Positions 38,046 through 48,142 of a stretch of DNA of 64,000 bases are shown here, one piece after another (within the stretch, counting starts at the first letter, position 1; each line of letters starts with the position of its first letter). A program made the translations under genes and the position numbers. This DNA is from Pseudomonas karstica (GTDB taxonomy: Bacteria > Pseudomonadota > Gammaproteobacteria > Pseudomonadales > Pseudomonadaceae). The notes below the pieces were generated by a model that saw only the letters and a program-made list of their open reading frames with translations, did no database searches and was not told where the DNA came from. The DNA is taken from assembly GCF_009707515.1 (NCBI RefSeq), contig NZ_WLYI01000015.1, forward strand, positions 62,001 to 126,000, given 5' to 3'.

Positions 38046-39836
38046 ATGACAAAAACAACAATGCGCGCCATCTTCAGGCCACAGGCGCTGGCCGCTGCGG
38101 TTGCCTTGGGCTGCTGTGCCCAGGCGCAGGCTGTTTCGTTCAACATCGGGGAAATCGAAGGGCAATTCGACTCCTCACTCTCGGTGGGTGCCAGTTGGGG
38201 CATGCGCGATGCCGACAGCAAGCTGGTGGGGATTCCCAACGGTGGCAAGGGCCAGGCATCAACCGGCGATGATGGTCGACTGAACTTCAAGAAGGGCGAG
38301 ACCTTCTCCAAGATCTTCAAGGGCCTGCACGACCTGGAGCTCAAGTACGGCGACACGGGTGTGTTCGTGCGCGGCAAGTATTGGTACGACTTCGAGCTCA
38401 AGGACGAAGACCGCGAGTTCAAACAGATCAGCGACCACAACCGCAAGGAAGGCTCAAAATCCAGCGGCGCACAGATTCTCGATGCCTTCGTCTATCACAA
38501 CTATTCCCTGGGCGATCTGCCCGGCACCGTGCGTGCCGGCAAACAGGTGGTCAGTTGGGGCGAAAGCACGTTCATCGGCAATTCCATCAACAGCATCAAC
38601 CCCATCGATGTTTCGGCCTTTCGCCGCCCGGGCGCTGAAATAAAGGAAGGGCTGATTCCGGTCAACATGCTCTTCGCCTCCCAGAGCCTGACCAACCAAC
38701 TGACCGTGGAAGGCTTTTACCAGTTGGAGTGGGACCAGACCGTGCTGGACAACTGCGGCACCTTCTTCGGTGGCGATGTGGCGGCTGATGGTTGCACCAA
38801 TAACTACACCGTGGGCAGCCCGGCGATCCGGCCGTTGCAACCGGTGGCGGCAGCGTTTGGCCAAGGGTTCGGGGTGACCGATGAAGGGGTGATTGTGCGG
38901 CGTGCCGCTGACCGCGATGCGCGGGACTCCGGCCAGTTTGGTGCGGCCCTGCGGTGGCTGGGGGATGACACCGAGTACGGCTTGTACTTCATGAATTACC
39001 ACAGCCGCACGCCGACTGTCGGCACGATTACCGCCAACACCAATCTGGCGACCATCGGCAGCATCATCGACGCCGCCAACGGTATTGCACCCGGCAGCGG
39101 TGCTGGCCTGGCCCAGAGTGTGATGCTCGGTCGCGGCCAGTACTACCTCGACTACCCGGAGGATATTCGCCTGTACGGCGCCAGCTTCTCCACCACCTTG
39201 CCCACCGGCACCGCCTGGACCGGTGAGATCAGCTACCGCCCCAATGCGCCGGTGCAACTCAATACCACCGACCTGACCCTGGCCCTGGTCAATCCGATTG
39301 CCGGCAATGGCGCATCGCCGATCAAAAGTTCGTTCGGTGCCGACAATAGCGGCTACCGGCGCAAGGAAATCACTCAGCTGCAAACCACGATGACCCAGTT
39401 TTTCGACCAGGTGCTGGGCGCCGAACGCCTGACTTTGGTGGGTGAGGCGGCCATCGTACGGGTCGGCGGGCTGGAGTCGAAATCCAAACTGCGCTACGGC
39501 CGGGACTCGGTCTACGGGCAATATGGTTTCGGCGGCGATACCGACGGTTTTGTCACCTCCACCTCCTGGGGGTATCGCGCCCGGGCGATTCTCGACTACA
39601 GCAACGTGATCGCCGGGATCAACCTCAAGCCCAACCTGTCTTGGTCCCATGACGTCAGCGGCTACGGCCCCAACGGCCTGTTCAATGAAGGCGCCAAGGC
39701 CATCAGCGTCGGCGTCGATGCCGACTACCGCAACACCTACTCCGCCAGCCTGAGCTACACCGACTTTTTTGGTGGTGATTACAACACCCTGACCGACCGC
39801 GACTTCCTCGCCCTCAGCTTCGGCGTGAACTTCTGA
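38046..39836 (+). CDS. DUF1302 outer-membrane protein
   Basis: A 596-residue protein with a signal peptide (PQALAAAVALGCCAQAQA) and a beta-barrel-like remainder rich in alternating polar and aromatic residues, ending in FLALSFGVNF with the C-terminal Phe typical of outer-membrane proteins. DUF1302 proteins occur in pseudomonads with DUF1329 partners in loci for hydrophobic compounds such as esters, steroids or terpenoids; transport is suspected but not proven. The ATG at 38046 is preferred; a second one is 15 bases downstream. The DUF1329 gene follows after 26 bp. Confidence 0.85.
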   Translation: MTKTTMRAIFRPQALAAAVALGCCAQAQAVSFNIGEIEGQFDSSLSVGASWGMRDADSKLVGIPNGGKGQASTGDDGRLNFKKGETFSKIFKGLHDLELKYGDTGVFVRGKYWYDFELKDEDREFKQISDHNRKEGSKSSGAQILDAFVYHNYSLGDLPGTVRAGKQVVSWGESTFIGNSINSINPIDVSAFRRPGAEIKEGLIPVNMLFASQSLTNQLTVEGFYQLEWDQTVLDNCGTFFGGDVAADGCTNNYTVGSPAIRPLQPVAAAFGQGFGVTDEGVIVRRAADRDARDSGQFGAALRWLGDDTEYGLYFMNYHSRTPTVGTITANTNLATIGSIIDAANGIAPGSGAGLAQSVMLGRGQYYLDYPEDIRLYGASFSTTLPTGTAWTGEISYRPNAPVQLNTTDLTLALVNPIAGNGASPIKSSFGADNSGYRRKEITQLQTTMTQFFDQVLGAERLTLVGEAAIVRVGGLESKSKLRYGRDSVYGQYGFGGDTDGFVTSTSWGYRARAILDYSNVIAGINLKPNLSWSHDVSGYGPNGLFNEGAKAISVGVDADYRNTYSASLSYTDFFGGDYNTLTDRDFLALSFGVNF

Positions 39837-39862
39837 TTTGGCTTAAAGAAGGACAAGAAACT

Positions 39863-41230
39863 ATGCGTAAGATGATTTTGCAGTGCGGCGTGTTGGCCCT
39901 GGGCCTGTTGGCAGCCAATGTGATGGCGGCGGTGTCGCCGGAAGAGGCGGCGAAGCTGGGTACCACCTTGACCCCGGTGGGCGCCGAGAAGGCCGGCAAC
40001 GCCGACGGATCAATCCCGGCCTGGACCGGCGGCATCCCGAAAAACGCTGGCGCGGTAGATAGCAAAGGTTTTCTGGCCGACCCGTTCGCCAATGAAAAAC
40101 CGCTGTTCGTGATCACGGCGGCCACCGTGGACCAATACAAGGACAAACTCTCCGACGGCCAGGTAGCGATGTTCAAGCGCTACCCGCAAACCTACAAGAT
40201 CCCGGTCTACCCGACCCACCGTACGGTCAACCTGCCGCCGGAAATCTACGAGTCGATCAAGCGCAGTGCGTTGAACGTCAAGTCGATCAACGATGGCAAT
40301 GGCCTGGAAAACTTCACCGGTAATCGCTACTACGCGTTCCCTCTGCCCAAGACCGGCGTCGAGGTATTGTGGAACCACGTCACCCGCTACCACGGCGGCA
40401 ACCTGCGGCGCATCATTACTCAGGCTACCCCGCAGACCAACGGCAGCTATACGCCGATTCGCTTCGAAGAAGAAGTGGCGGCGCCGCAGTTGATCCCGGA
40501 CATGGACCCGGCCAAGAGCGCCAACGTGATCAGCTTCTTCAAGCAATCGGTGACCGCCCCGGCGCGCCTGGCGGGCAACGTACTGCTGGTGCATGAAACC
40601 CTCGACCAGGTAAAGGAACCGCGCCTGGCCTGGGTCTACAACGCCGGCCAGCGTCGGGTTCGTCGCGCGCCGCAGGTGGCCTATGACGGGCCGGGCACGG
40701 CTTCGGACGGTTTGCGCACCTCGGACAACTTCGACATGTTCTCTGGCGCTCCGGACCGCTACGACTGGAAACTGGTGGGCAAGAAGGAGATGTATATCCC
40801 CTACAACAGCTACAAGCTCGACTCGCCGACCCTCAAGTACGACGACATCATCAAGGCCGGGCACATCAATCAGGACCTGACCCGCTACGAACTGCACCGG
40901 GTCTGGGAAGTGATCGGTACTGTCAAGCCGAACGAGCGGCACATCTACGCCAAGCGCCACATGTACATCGACGAAGACAGCTGGCAAGTGGCGCTGGTGG
41001 ACCACTATGACGGCCGTGGCCAACTGTGGCGCGTCGCCGAAGGCCATGCCCAGTTCTACTACAACCATCAGACGCCGGCCTATACCGTCGAAACCCTGTA
41101 CGACATCATCGCCGGCCGCTACCTGGCCCTGGGTATGAAGAATGAGGAGAAACACAGTTTCGAGTTTGGCTTTGCGGCCAAGGCGGCCGACTACACGCCG
41201 GCGGCACTGCGCGCCTCAGGCGTGAGGTAA
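39863..41230 (+). CDS. DUF1329 periplasmic/outer-membrane lipoprotein-sorting-fold protein
   Basis: A 455-residue protein with a signal peptide ([15 protein letters not shown]) and the DUF1329 domain over nearly the whole mature length. Recognisable segments are [15 protein letters not shown] at the mature N-terminus, [14 protein letters not shown], and the region [17 protein letters not shown]. The fold resembles LolB/LolA-type lipid-binding proteins, so binding of a hydrophobic ligand is plausible. It is cotranscribed with DUF1302; a REP hairpin ends the unit. Confidence 0.87.
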   Translation: MRKMILQCGVLALGLLAANVMAAVSPEEAAKLGTTLTPVGAEKAGNADGSIPAWTGGIPKNAGAVDSKGFLADPFANEKPLFVITAATVDQYKDKLSDGQVAMFKRYPQTYKIPVYPTHRTVNLPPEIYESIKRSALNVKSINDGNGLENFTGNRYYAFPLPKTGVEVLWNHVTRYHGGNLRRIITQATPQTNGSYTPIRFEEEVAAPQLIPDMDPAKSANVISFFKQSVTAPARLAGNVLLVHETLDQVKEPRLAWVYNAGQRRVRRAPQVAYDGPGTASDGLRTSDNFDMFSGAPDRYDWKLVGKKEMYIPYNSYKLDSPTLKYDDIIKAGHINQDLTRYELHRVWEVIGTVKPNERHIYAKRHMYIDEDSWQVALVDHYDGRGQLWRVAEGHAQFYYNHQTPAYTVETLYDIIAGRYLALGMKNEEKHSFEFGFAAKAADYTPAALRASGVR

Positions 41231-41241
41231 CCCGAGCAACT

Positions 41242-41267
41242 GTAGGAGCGAGCAATCTCGCTCCTAC
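41242..41267. repeat. Perfect REP hairpin after DUF1329
   Basis: GTAGGAGCGAG, loop CAAT, CTCGCTCCTAC is an 11-bp perfect stem derived from the GGAGCGAG REP family. It lies 11 bp after the DUF1329 stop codon and may limit readthrough into the LuxR gene. Confidence 0.75.
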
Positions 41268-41369
41268 CTATGCCCGGCAATCAGCCTGCTGAATACTTCT
41301 TCAACAACCGCCAGCGACAGGACTAGGGTAGGGCGCACGCCGCCTGATAATAAAAAAAGAGACGCCGGA

Positions 41370-43886
41370 ATGACCGCCATGACCCGTTGTCTTGATCGTC
41401 CTGGTTTTATGCCCCGTTTGTCCTCTCATCACCTGATGCGCCCGCGCCTGGTCGAGCCGTTGTTGACGGCCCCTGCGCGGGTCAAATTGCTTTGTGCGCC
41501 CGCCGGTAGCGGCAAAAGTGCCTTGTTCGCCGAATGCGCGTTGCAGGCTCCTGCGAGCTGGCAGGTGTACTGGTTGCCCCTGAATGGCGCGACCCTGAGC
41601 CCTCTCGATTTTTGCCAGCGCCTGGCCCAAGGCCTGGGCTTGGCCTTTGTCGATGAAGCCACGTTGTTGTTGGACCTCAGTCGCTGGCACACCTCGGCCT
41701 GGCTGTTTCTCGATGATTATTGCCGCGCCCCGGCACCTGAACTGGATGCCTTGCTCGATCGTGTATTGGTCGCCAGCAGCCCGGCCCTGACCTGGTGGCT
41801 GGGCGCACGGCGACGGCCGATATGCAACTGGCCACGGCTGTTGCTTGATGATGAACTGTGGGAAGGCAGCGCTTCGGAACTGGCCTTTGATCCGGCCGAA
41901 GTCCAGCAATTGATTGCCCGCCAACCCGGCAGCGGGCAAAACCTTGGCAAGGTGCTGCAATTCAGTGCCGGTTGGTGCGCCGGGGTACGCATCGCCCTGC
42001 TGGATGGGGATGGGCATCCGGAAAGAACGTTACTCGATTACTTGCAACACGAACTCTTCAGCACCTTGGCCCCGGAGTTGGCCGAAGCCTGGCGGGTGTT
42101 GGCGCACTTGCCCCGTTTCAATGCGCAGTTGTGCGAGCACCTGTTTGGTTTTGGGGATGGCGCCGACTACCTGCGAGACTTGCAGGCGCTGGGTGCTTTT
42201 ATCGAACCTTGGGAAGACTCCCCCGACTGGCTGCAAGTTTTCACCCCACTGACGCAACTGCTGCTGGACCAACCGTGGCCGGCCAAGCGCTCCTGGCACC
42301 GGCGCGCCTGCCAGTGGTTTACCTTGGGGCAAGATTGGCAGGCGGCGTTCGAGCAGGCGCTGTTGGCCGAAGAATATGAAGTGGCCGTCAGCCTGTTGGG
42401 CCATTTCAGTTTTGAAGACCTGTTTCGCCAGCAAAACGCAGTGCTGTTGTTGCGCCTGCATGAGCAGCATGGTGATGAGCTGATGCTGGGCTCGGCGCAA
42501 TTGGTGGGGTTGGTGACCGCGGCGTTGCTGTTTGCCGGGCGCTTTGACCAGGCGGCGCAATGTATCGACCAGTTGGCGCGTTTTACTCCGCAGCCATCGG
42601 CGCAGCTACAGCGTCAACTGTTGGCCCGGTGGCAGGCGCAGTGGGGCTGGTTGTTGCACCTGGGAGGTGAGGCTGCGCAGGCTCGCGAGCACTTTCTCCA
42701 AGCCTTGGAGTATTTACCGGACAGTGCATGGACGTCGCGGTTGATGTGCTTGTCGGGGCTGACCCAGCAAGCCTTGCTGCGCGGTGAACTGGACGTGGCC
42801 CAGACCCTGAACCGCGAAGCCTTGTGCCTGGCCAGGGCCCATGCCTCGTTACTGTTGGAGGCTTTGCTGGAGCTGGATCATGCGCAGCTGCTGGAACAGC
42901 GCGGCGCCCCGTATCGAGCCCAGAGCCTGCTGGAAAATGTCCAGGCGATGCTGCTTGGGCAGCGGCTCAAGGCCGGGCCATTAGTGGGAAGAATCGCTCT
43001 GCGTCGGGGGCATCTGGCTTTGCGCCAAGGGCATGACGCCGTGGCCGCCGAATGCTTCGAGGCCGGGCTGGGCATCTGCCTGCACAGTCAGGACAAACGT
43101 GTGTTGTACGGCTTTCTTGGTTTGGCGCTGCTGGCCGCCAACCAGGGCGATTATGCCCAGGCGTTTATCCAACTGCGCGACGCCGAACGCCTGATGCAGC
43201 AACGGCATGTGCCTGAGACTGTTTATCGAGCGGTATTGCTATTGCTCAGCGGGCATTTCTGGCTACAGCAGGGGCGCGCCGAATTGACCCTGGAAGCCGT
43301 CACCCGGGTGCTGCGTCACTACCGTGGGCCGAAAGCGAAGCAGGCGCCGCCGGCCACCCTGGAATTGATCCCGCGCCTGGAATATCTACAGGTGTTGGCC
43401 GAAGTGAAGTTGCACCGCGCCGTAGATCCCATCGCCCGGCTGAGGGCCTTGCTGGAGACCACCCGACAGCGTGGCATGCTGTGCCTGGAAGCCGAGCTGC
43501 ATCTGGTGCTGGGGGAAGTGGCCTGGCAAATAGGTGATCGCCCCTTGGCCCTGCATTCACTTGAAGCCGGATTGGAACTGGCGAGCCGTTGCCAGGTGCA
43601 ACAGGCCGTTCGCGAGTTGCGTTTGCGTCAGCCGGGGCTGTTGGGTGAGTTGGGGCTGGAGCCTGAGGAGTACCCGGTGTGCGCCGGGAACAATCCCCTC
43701 AGCCAGCGGGAGCTGGAAGTGCTGCAGTTGATCGCCCTGGGCAACTCCAACCTGGAAATTGCCGAGCAGTTGTTCATCTCATTGCACACGGTGAAAACCC
43801 ATGCGCGGCGGATTCACAGCAAGCTGGGAGTGGAACGGCGGACCCAGGCGGTGGCGAAGGCCAAGACATTAGGGTTGATGGCCTGA
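41370..43886 (+). CDS. Large LuxR-family (MalT/LAL-type) transcriptional activator
   Basis: An 838-residue ATP-dependent activator. The N-terminal P-loop is [14 protein letters not shown] (about 44-57). A Walker-B-like [10 protein letters not shown] lies near residue 115. A long helical, TPR-like region fills about 330-730. The C-terminal LuxR helix-turn-helix is at about 772-830, [18 protein letters not shown] and [20 protein letters not shown]. Position directly after DUF1302/DUF1329 suggests that it controls those genes and perhaps the divergent CoA-ligase operon. The inducer is unknown. Confidence 0.88.
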   Translation: MTAMTRCLDRPGFMPRLSSHHLMRPRLVEPLLTAPARVKLLCAPAGSGKSALFAECALQAPASWQVYWLPLNGATLSPLDFCQRLAQGLGLAFVDEATLLLDLSRWHTSAWLFLDDYCRAPAPELDALLDRVLVASSPALTWWLGARRRPICNWPRLLLDDELWEGSASELAFDPAEVQQLIARQPGSGQNLGKVLQFSAGWCAGVRIALLDGDGHPERTLLDYLQHELFSTLAPELAEAWRVLAHLPRFNAQLCEHLFGFGDGADYLRDLQALGAFIEPWEDSPDWLQVFTPLTQLLLDQPWPAKRSWHRRACQWFTLGQDWQAAFEQALLAEEYEVAVSLLGHFSFEDLFRQQNAVLLLRLHEQHGDELMLGSAQLVGLVTAALLFAGRFDQAAQCIDQLARFTPQPSAQLQRQLLARWQAQWGWLLHLGGEAAQAREHFLQALEYLPDSAWTSRLMCLSGLTQQALLRGELDVAQTLNREALCLARAHASLLLEALLELDHAQLLEQRGAPYRAQSLLENVQAMLLGQRLKAGPLVGRIALRRGHLALRQGHDAVAAECFEAGLGICLHSQDKRVLYGFLGLALLAANQGDYAQAFIQLRDAERLMQQRHVPETVYRAVLLLLSGHFWLQQGRAELTLEAVTRVLRHYRGPKAKQAPPATLELIPRLEYLQVLAEVKLHRAVDPIARLRALLETTRQRGMLCLEAELHLVLGEVAWQIGDRPLALHSLEAGLELASRCQVQQAVRELRLRQPGLLGELGLEPEEYPVCAGNNPLSQRELEVLQLIALGNSNLEIAEQLFISLHTVKTHARRIHSKLGVERRTQAVAKAKTLGLMA

Positions 43887-43913
43887 AACCGGGCACCCTT
43901 GCTCAATGCAGGG

Positions 43914-44702
43914 CTAAGGCTGATACCCCATCCGCCAACTTACCGCCAGACTGGTCGCGAGCAGTTGTTTCGCCGCTGGCCCATCTTCATCGGCGTGGAA
44001 CAACGACGTCGGCCCCACCACGGTCAACACCGCTGCCACTTGCCCCATTGCGTTGAACACCGGCGCCGACAGTGCGTCCACTCCCGGCATCAGCAGGCCG
44101 TGGACAAAATGCAGCCCGCGTTGGCGAATCTGCTCGCAGGAGTCGGCATACGCCTGGTCTTCCTCCAGGGCATGGGCAATACCGGCTTGAATCTCCCGTT
44201 CACGTAACTCGACCGTTTCCCTGGCGGGCAAAAAGGCGCTGAACACCAGCCCGGTGGAGGAACTGAGCAGCGGCAGCACCGAGCCCAATTGCGTCACCAC
44301 GGTCACGGCCCGCACTGCCGGTTCGATATGCACCACCGTGGCGCCCTGATTGCCCCACACGGCGAGGAAGCAGGTTTCATTCAACGCGTCCCGCAGTTCC
44401 GCCAGGGGCAGGGCCGCGACTTTCAACACGTCCATGCTGCCCAGTGCGGCCAACCCCACCCGCAAGGCTTCGCGGCCCAGGCCATAGTGATTGGTGGCGG
44501 CGTTCTGTTCGGCAAAGCCACTGGCGATCAATGCCTGCAAGTAGCGGTGAACCTTGCTCGCCGGCATCTGCACATGCTCAGCCAGGCGCGACAGCGACGT
44601 GGCTGGCGACAACTCGGCCAAGGCCTTGAGGATATCGGTACCGACTTCGGCCGATCGGACTTTCTGTTTACCGGTGTCGGGGGTAGCGCGCGGCTTTTCC
44701 AT
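43914..44702 (-). CDS. hmgR: IclR-family regulator of homogentisate genes
   Basis: A 262-residue IclR protein. The helix-turn-helix region is TSLSRLAEHVQMPASKVHRY (about 35-55), followed by the effector domain from about 95, with SSSTGLVFSAFLPARE. In P. putida HmgR represses hmgABC and releases DNA when homogentisate binds. The divergent position next to hmgA, with a dyad operator in between, supports that role here. Confidence 0.87.
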   Translation of the reverse strand: MEKPRATPDTGKQKVRSAEVGTDILKALAELSPATSLSRLAEHVQMPASKVHRYLQALIASGFAEQNAATNHYGLGREALRVGLAALGSMDVLKVAALPLAELRDALNETCFLAVWGNQGATVVHIEPAVRAVTVVTQLGSVLPLLSSSTGLVFSAFLPARETVELREREIQAGIAHALEEDQAYADSCEQIRQRGLHFVHGLLMPGVDALSAPVFNAMGQVAAVLTVVGPTSLFHADEDGPAAKQLLATSLAVSWRMGYQP

Positions 44703-44763
44703 GGAGGGCCTGTATCCGAAAGACGAATGGGCGTCTTTATAGCTTGACGGTCAACACCAATCA

Positions 44764-44782
44764 AATTACGTTATGCGTAATT
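44764..44782. promoter_or_regulatory. Probable HmgR operator
   Basis: AATTACG-TTATG-CGTAATT is a perfect 7-bp inverted repeat with a 5-base centre. A third AATTACG half-site follows at 44784-44790. It lies 40-60 bp upstream of hmgA in the divergent hmgR-hmgA region, the expected location for an IclR-type operator. Confidence 0.65.
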
Positions 44783-44821
44783 GAATTACGATAAAAATAA
44801 TTTCTACGCAGAGGAAGATCC

Positions 44822-46105
44822 ATGACCCTCAAATATCAATCGGGCTTTGGCAATGAATTTGCCAGCGAAGCTTTGCCAGGCGCACTGCCTGTCGGCCAGA
44901 ATTCCCCGCAAAAAGCGCCCTACGGGCTGTACACCGAGCTGTTCTCCGGCACGGCCTTCACCATGGTGCGCAGTGAAGCCCGGCGTACCTGGTTGTACCG
45001 CATCCAGCCCTCGGCCAATCATCCGGCGTTTATCAAGCTTGAGCGGCAATTGGCTGGTGGACCGCTGGGTGCCGTGACACCTAACCGCCTGCGCTGGAAC
45101 CCGTTGGATATTCCAAGTGAACCCACCGATTTTATTGACGGCCTGGTGGGCATGGTTGCCAATACGGGCTCGGAAAAACCGGCCGGCATCAGCATTTACA
45201 ACTACAGTGCCAACCGTTCCATGGACCGGGTGTTTTTCAACGCTGACGGCGAGCTATTGATCGTTCCCGAGCAAGGTCGCCTGCGCATTGCTACTGAGTT
45301 GGGCGTGCTGGAAGTCGAACCGTTGGAAATCGTCGTGCTGCCACGCGGGCTGAAGTTTCGCGTCGAACTGCTGGATGCCCAGGCCCGCGGCTACGTCGCG
45401 GAAAACCATGGCGCGCCGCTGCGCTTGCCAGACCTGGGGCCGATCGGTAGCAACGGCCTGGCCAACCCGCGGGACTTTCTTGCACCTGTCGCTCATTACG
45501 AAGACCTCAAGCAACCCACGACACTGACACAGAAATTCCTCGGTGAGCTGTGGGGCTGCACACTTGATCATTCACCCTTGAACGTAGTGGCTTGGCACGG
45601 CAATAACGTGCCGTACAAGTATGACCTGCGCCGTTTCAATACCCTTGGCACCGTGAGCTTCGATCATCCGGACCCGTCGATCTTCACCGTATTGACCTCG
45701 CCCACCAGCGTCCATGGCCTGGCTAATCTCGATTTTGTGATTTTCCCGCCACGCTGGATGGTGGCCGAGAACACCTTCCGGCCACCGTGGTTTCATCGCA
45801 ATTTGATGAACGAATACATGGGCCTGATCCAGGGCACCTACGATGCCAAGGCTGAAGGCTTCCTGCCGGGCGGCGCGTCGCTGCACAGTTGCATGAGCGC
45901 TCACGGCCCGGACGGCGAAACCTGCACCAAGGCCATCAATGTTGACCTGGCTCCCCACAAGATCGACAACACCATGGCCTTCATGTTCGAGACCAGCCAG
46001 GTATTGCGGCCGACCCGGTACGCCCTGGAATGCACGCAACTGCAAAGTACTTACGACGCTTGCTGGGCCTCGCTGCCCGCGACCTTCAATCCGAATCGGA
46101 GATAA
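44822..46105 (+). CDS. hmgA: Homogentisate 1,2-dioxygenase
   Basis: An Fe(II) dioxygenase that opens the ring of homogentisate to maleylacetoacetate. The protein has 427 residues and spans the full family length. It starts [19 protein letters not shown]. Iron ligands lie in the [18 protein letters not shown] segment (His, Glu) and near [12 protein letters not shown] (His). The ATG follows GAGGAAG. fahA begins 3 bp after its stop codon. Confidence 0.96.
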   Translation: MTLKYQSGFGNEFASEALPGALPVGQNSPQKAPYGLYTELFSGTAFTMVRSEARRTWLYRIQPSANHPAFIKLERQLAGGPLGAVTPNRLRWNPLDIPSEPTDFIDGLVGMVANTGSEKPAGISIYNYSANRSMDRVFFNADGELLIVPEQGRLRIATELGVLEVEPLEIVVLPRGLKFRVELLDAQARGYVAENHGAPLRLPDLGPIGSNGLANPRDFLAPVAHYEDLKQPTTLTQKFLGELWGCTLDHSPLNVVAWHGNNVPYKYDLRRFNTLGTVSFDHPDPSIFTVLTSPTSVHGLANLDFVIFPPRWMVAENTFRPPWFHRNLMNEYMGLIQGTYDAKAEGFLPGGASLHSCMSAHGPDGETCTKAINVDLAPHKIDNTMAFMFETSQVLRPTRYALECTQLQSTYDACWASLPATFNPNRR

Positions 46106-46108
46106 CCC

Positions 46109-47407
46109 ATGACTCAGTCCACCCCCACCCGCAGTTGGGTATCCTGCGCCAACGGGCATCGCGATTTTGCGCTGCAAAACCTGCCATTGGGCGTATTCAG
46201 CATCAACGGCTCGGCGCCGCGCAGTGGCGTGGCGATCGGTGAGCGCATTTTCGACCTGCAAGCGGCCCTGGATTGCTTTGACGGCGAAGCCCGCCGCGCC
46301 GTGGAAGCCACCGCTGGCGGCCAATTGAACGCTTTCTTCGAACTGGGCCGTGGCCCTCGAGTGGCCTTGCGTGAACGCTTGCTGGAGCTACTTGCTGAAG
46401 GCAGCAACCAACAGGCCAAGCTTGAAGCCCTGGGGGCAAAGGTGTTGCCGTTGGCTACGGATTGCCAGATGCATCTGCCAGCGAAGATCAACGATTACAC
46501 CGACTTTTATGTGGGCATCGAACACGCACAAAATGTCGGCAAACTGTTCCGTCCCGACAACCCGTTGCTGCCCAACTACAAGTACGTGCCCATCGGTTAT
46601 CACGGCCGCGCGTCGACGATTCGCCCCTCGGGTACCCAAGTGCGTCGCCCCAAAGGCCAGACGCTGCCGGCGGGCCAGACCGAACCTACCTTCGGCCCAT
46701 GCGCTCGCCTGGATTACGAATTGGAACTGGGCATCTGGATCGGCCAGGGCAATGCCATGGGCGACTCGATTGCCATTGGCGATGCGGCGGACCACATCGC
46801 CGGCTTCTGCCTGCTCAATGACTGGTCGGCGCGGGATATCCAGGCCTGGGAATACCAGCCTCTGGGGCCGTTCCTATCCAAAAGCTTTATCACCAGCGTC
46901 TCGCCTTGGGTGGTGACGGCCGAAGCGCTGGAGCCGTTTCGCAAGGCCCAGCCGGCACGCCCCGAAGGCGACCCGCAACCGCTGTCGTATTTGCTCGATA
47001 CGCGCGACCAGGCAGGTGGTGCCTTCGATATCGAACTGGAAGTATTGCTGACCACTGCGTCGATGCGCGAGCAGAACCTGCCAGCCCATCGCCTGACCCT
47101 GAGCAACACCCGCCACATGTACTGGACCGTGGCGCAGATGGTTGCGCATCACAGCGTCAATGGTTGCCAATTACAGGCCGGCGACCTGTTTGGCTCGGGC
47201 ACTTTATCGGGGCCGCAAGCGGGGCAGTTCGGGAGCCTGCTGGAAATCACCGAGGGCGGTAAAAAGCCGATTGAACTGGCGTCCGGGGAGGTTCGCAAGT
47301 TCCTGGAAGACGGTGATGAAATCATCTTGCGGGCCCGTTGCAGCCGCGACGGTTTTGCCTCCATCGGCTTTGGCGAATGCCGAGGCACAGTGGTCGCGGC
47401 GCGCTGA
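46109..47407 (+). CDS. fahA: Fumarylacetoacetase
   Basis: The last enzyme of tyrosine/homogentisate breakdown; it splits fumarylacetoacetate to fumarate and acetoacetate. It has 432 residues. The N-terminal SH3-like domain covers about 1-120. The catalytic FAH domain includes INDYTDFYVGIEHAQNVG (metal and His), YHGRASTIRPSGTQV, and CARLDYELELGIWIG with its acidic metal ligands. It sits between hmgA and maiA in a compact operon; hmgB is the P. putida synonym. Confidence 0.95.
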   Translation: MTQSTPTRSWVSCANGHRDFALQNLPLGVFSINGSAPRSGVAIGERIFDLQAALDCFDGEARRAVEATAGGQLNAFFELGRGPRVALRERLLELLAEGSNQQAKLEALGAKVLPLATDCQMHLPAKINDYTDFYVGIEHAQNVGKLFRPDNPLLPNYKYVPIGYHGRASTIRPSGTQVRRPKGQTLPAGQTEPTFGPCARLDYELELGIWIGQGNAMGDSIAIGDAADHIAGFCLLNDWSARDIQAWEYQPLGPFLSKSFITSVSPWVVTAEALEPFRKAQPARPEGDPQPLSYLLDTRDQAGGAFDIELEVLLTTASMREQNLPAHRLTLSNTRHMYWTVAQMVAHHSVNGCQLQAGDLFGSGTLSGPQAGQFGSLLEITEGGKKPIELASGEVRKFLEDGDEIILRARCSRDGFASIGFGECRGTVVAAR

Positions 47408-47417
47408 GGGCCGGGCC

Positions 47418-48059
47418 ATGGAACTCTATACCTACTACCGCTCGACTTCGTCGTACCGGGTGCGTATCGCGCTCGCACTCAAGGGCCTGGATTTCACGGC
47501 GGTGCCGATCAACCTGCTGGTACCCAAAGGCGGTGCCAATCGCCAGCCCGAGTACCTGGCCATCAACCCCCAGGGCCGTGTCCCGACCTTGCGCACCGAT
47601 GATGGCGAGTTGTTGATTCAATCGCCGGCGATCATCGAGTACCTGGAAGAACGTTATCCGCAGGCTCCGCTGCTTTCCAAGGACTTGGCGACCCGGGCCC
47701 ATGAGCGGGCGGTGGCGTCGATCATCGGTTGCGATATTCATCCGCTGCACAATTCCAGTACCCAGAACCTGCTCAAGCAGTGGGGTCATGATGAAGCGCA
47801 AGTGCTGACGTGGATTGGCCATTGGATCAACCAGGGATTGGCGGCGGTAGAACAGTTGATTGGGGAGAAGGGCTACTGCTTTGGTGATCAGCCGGGAATC
47901 GCGGATACCTTCCTCATCCCCCAGTTATATGCAGCAGAGCGGTTCAAGGTGTCGCTGGATGGCTACCCACGAATCCGGCGGGTAGCTGAACTGGCGGCGA
48001 AACATCCTGCGTTCATTCAGGCGCATCCGGCCCATCAACCGGATACACCTGCGGCCTAA
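47418..48059 (+). CDS. maiA: Maleylacetoacetate isomerase
   Basis: A 213-residue zeta-class glutathione transferase that isomerises maleylacetoacetate to fumarylacetoacetate. The active-site segment is YYRSTSSYRVRIALALKG (SSC/SS-type Ser motif near residue 10). The glutathione site includes NPQGRVPTL and QSPAIIEYLEERYP. The C-terminal domain has GCDIHPLHN. The ATG at 47418 lies 10 bp after the fahA stop codon. hmgC is the P. putida synonym. Confidence 0.95.
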   Translation: MELYTYYRSTSSYRVRIALALKGLDFTAVPINLLVPKGGANRQPEYLAINPQGRVPTLRTDDGELLIQSPAIIEYLEERYPQAPLLSKDLATRAHERAVASIIGCDIHPLHNSSTQNLLKQWGHDEAQVLTWIGHWINQGLAAVEQLIGEKGYCFGDQPGIADTFLIPQLYAAERFKVSLDGYPRIRRVAELAAKHPAFIQAHPAHQPDTPAA

Positions 48060-48090
48060 CAAGAGCGGACGCAGAGCGTTTAGGGCGACA

Positions 48091-48111
48091 TTCCCACGCA
48101 GCGCTTGGGAA
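48091..48111. repeat. Degenerate extragenic hairpin (TTCCCACGC family)
   Basis: TTCCCACGC, AGC, GCTTGGGAA forms an imperfect stem related to the element at 24005. It separates maiA from the MFS gene and could attenuate readthrough. Confidence 0.5.
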
Positions 48112-48142
48112 CAACAATAATAAAAAATACAGGTACCTTGCG

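Noticed and set aside
38454..39650. Minus-strand open frame opposite DUF1302
   Set aside because: It is a shadow of a well-supported outer-membrane protein gene, with no start signal or family match.
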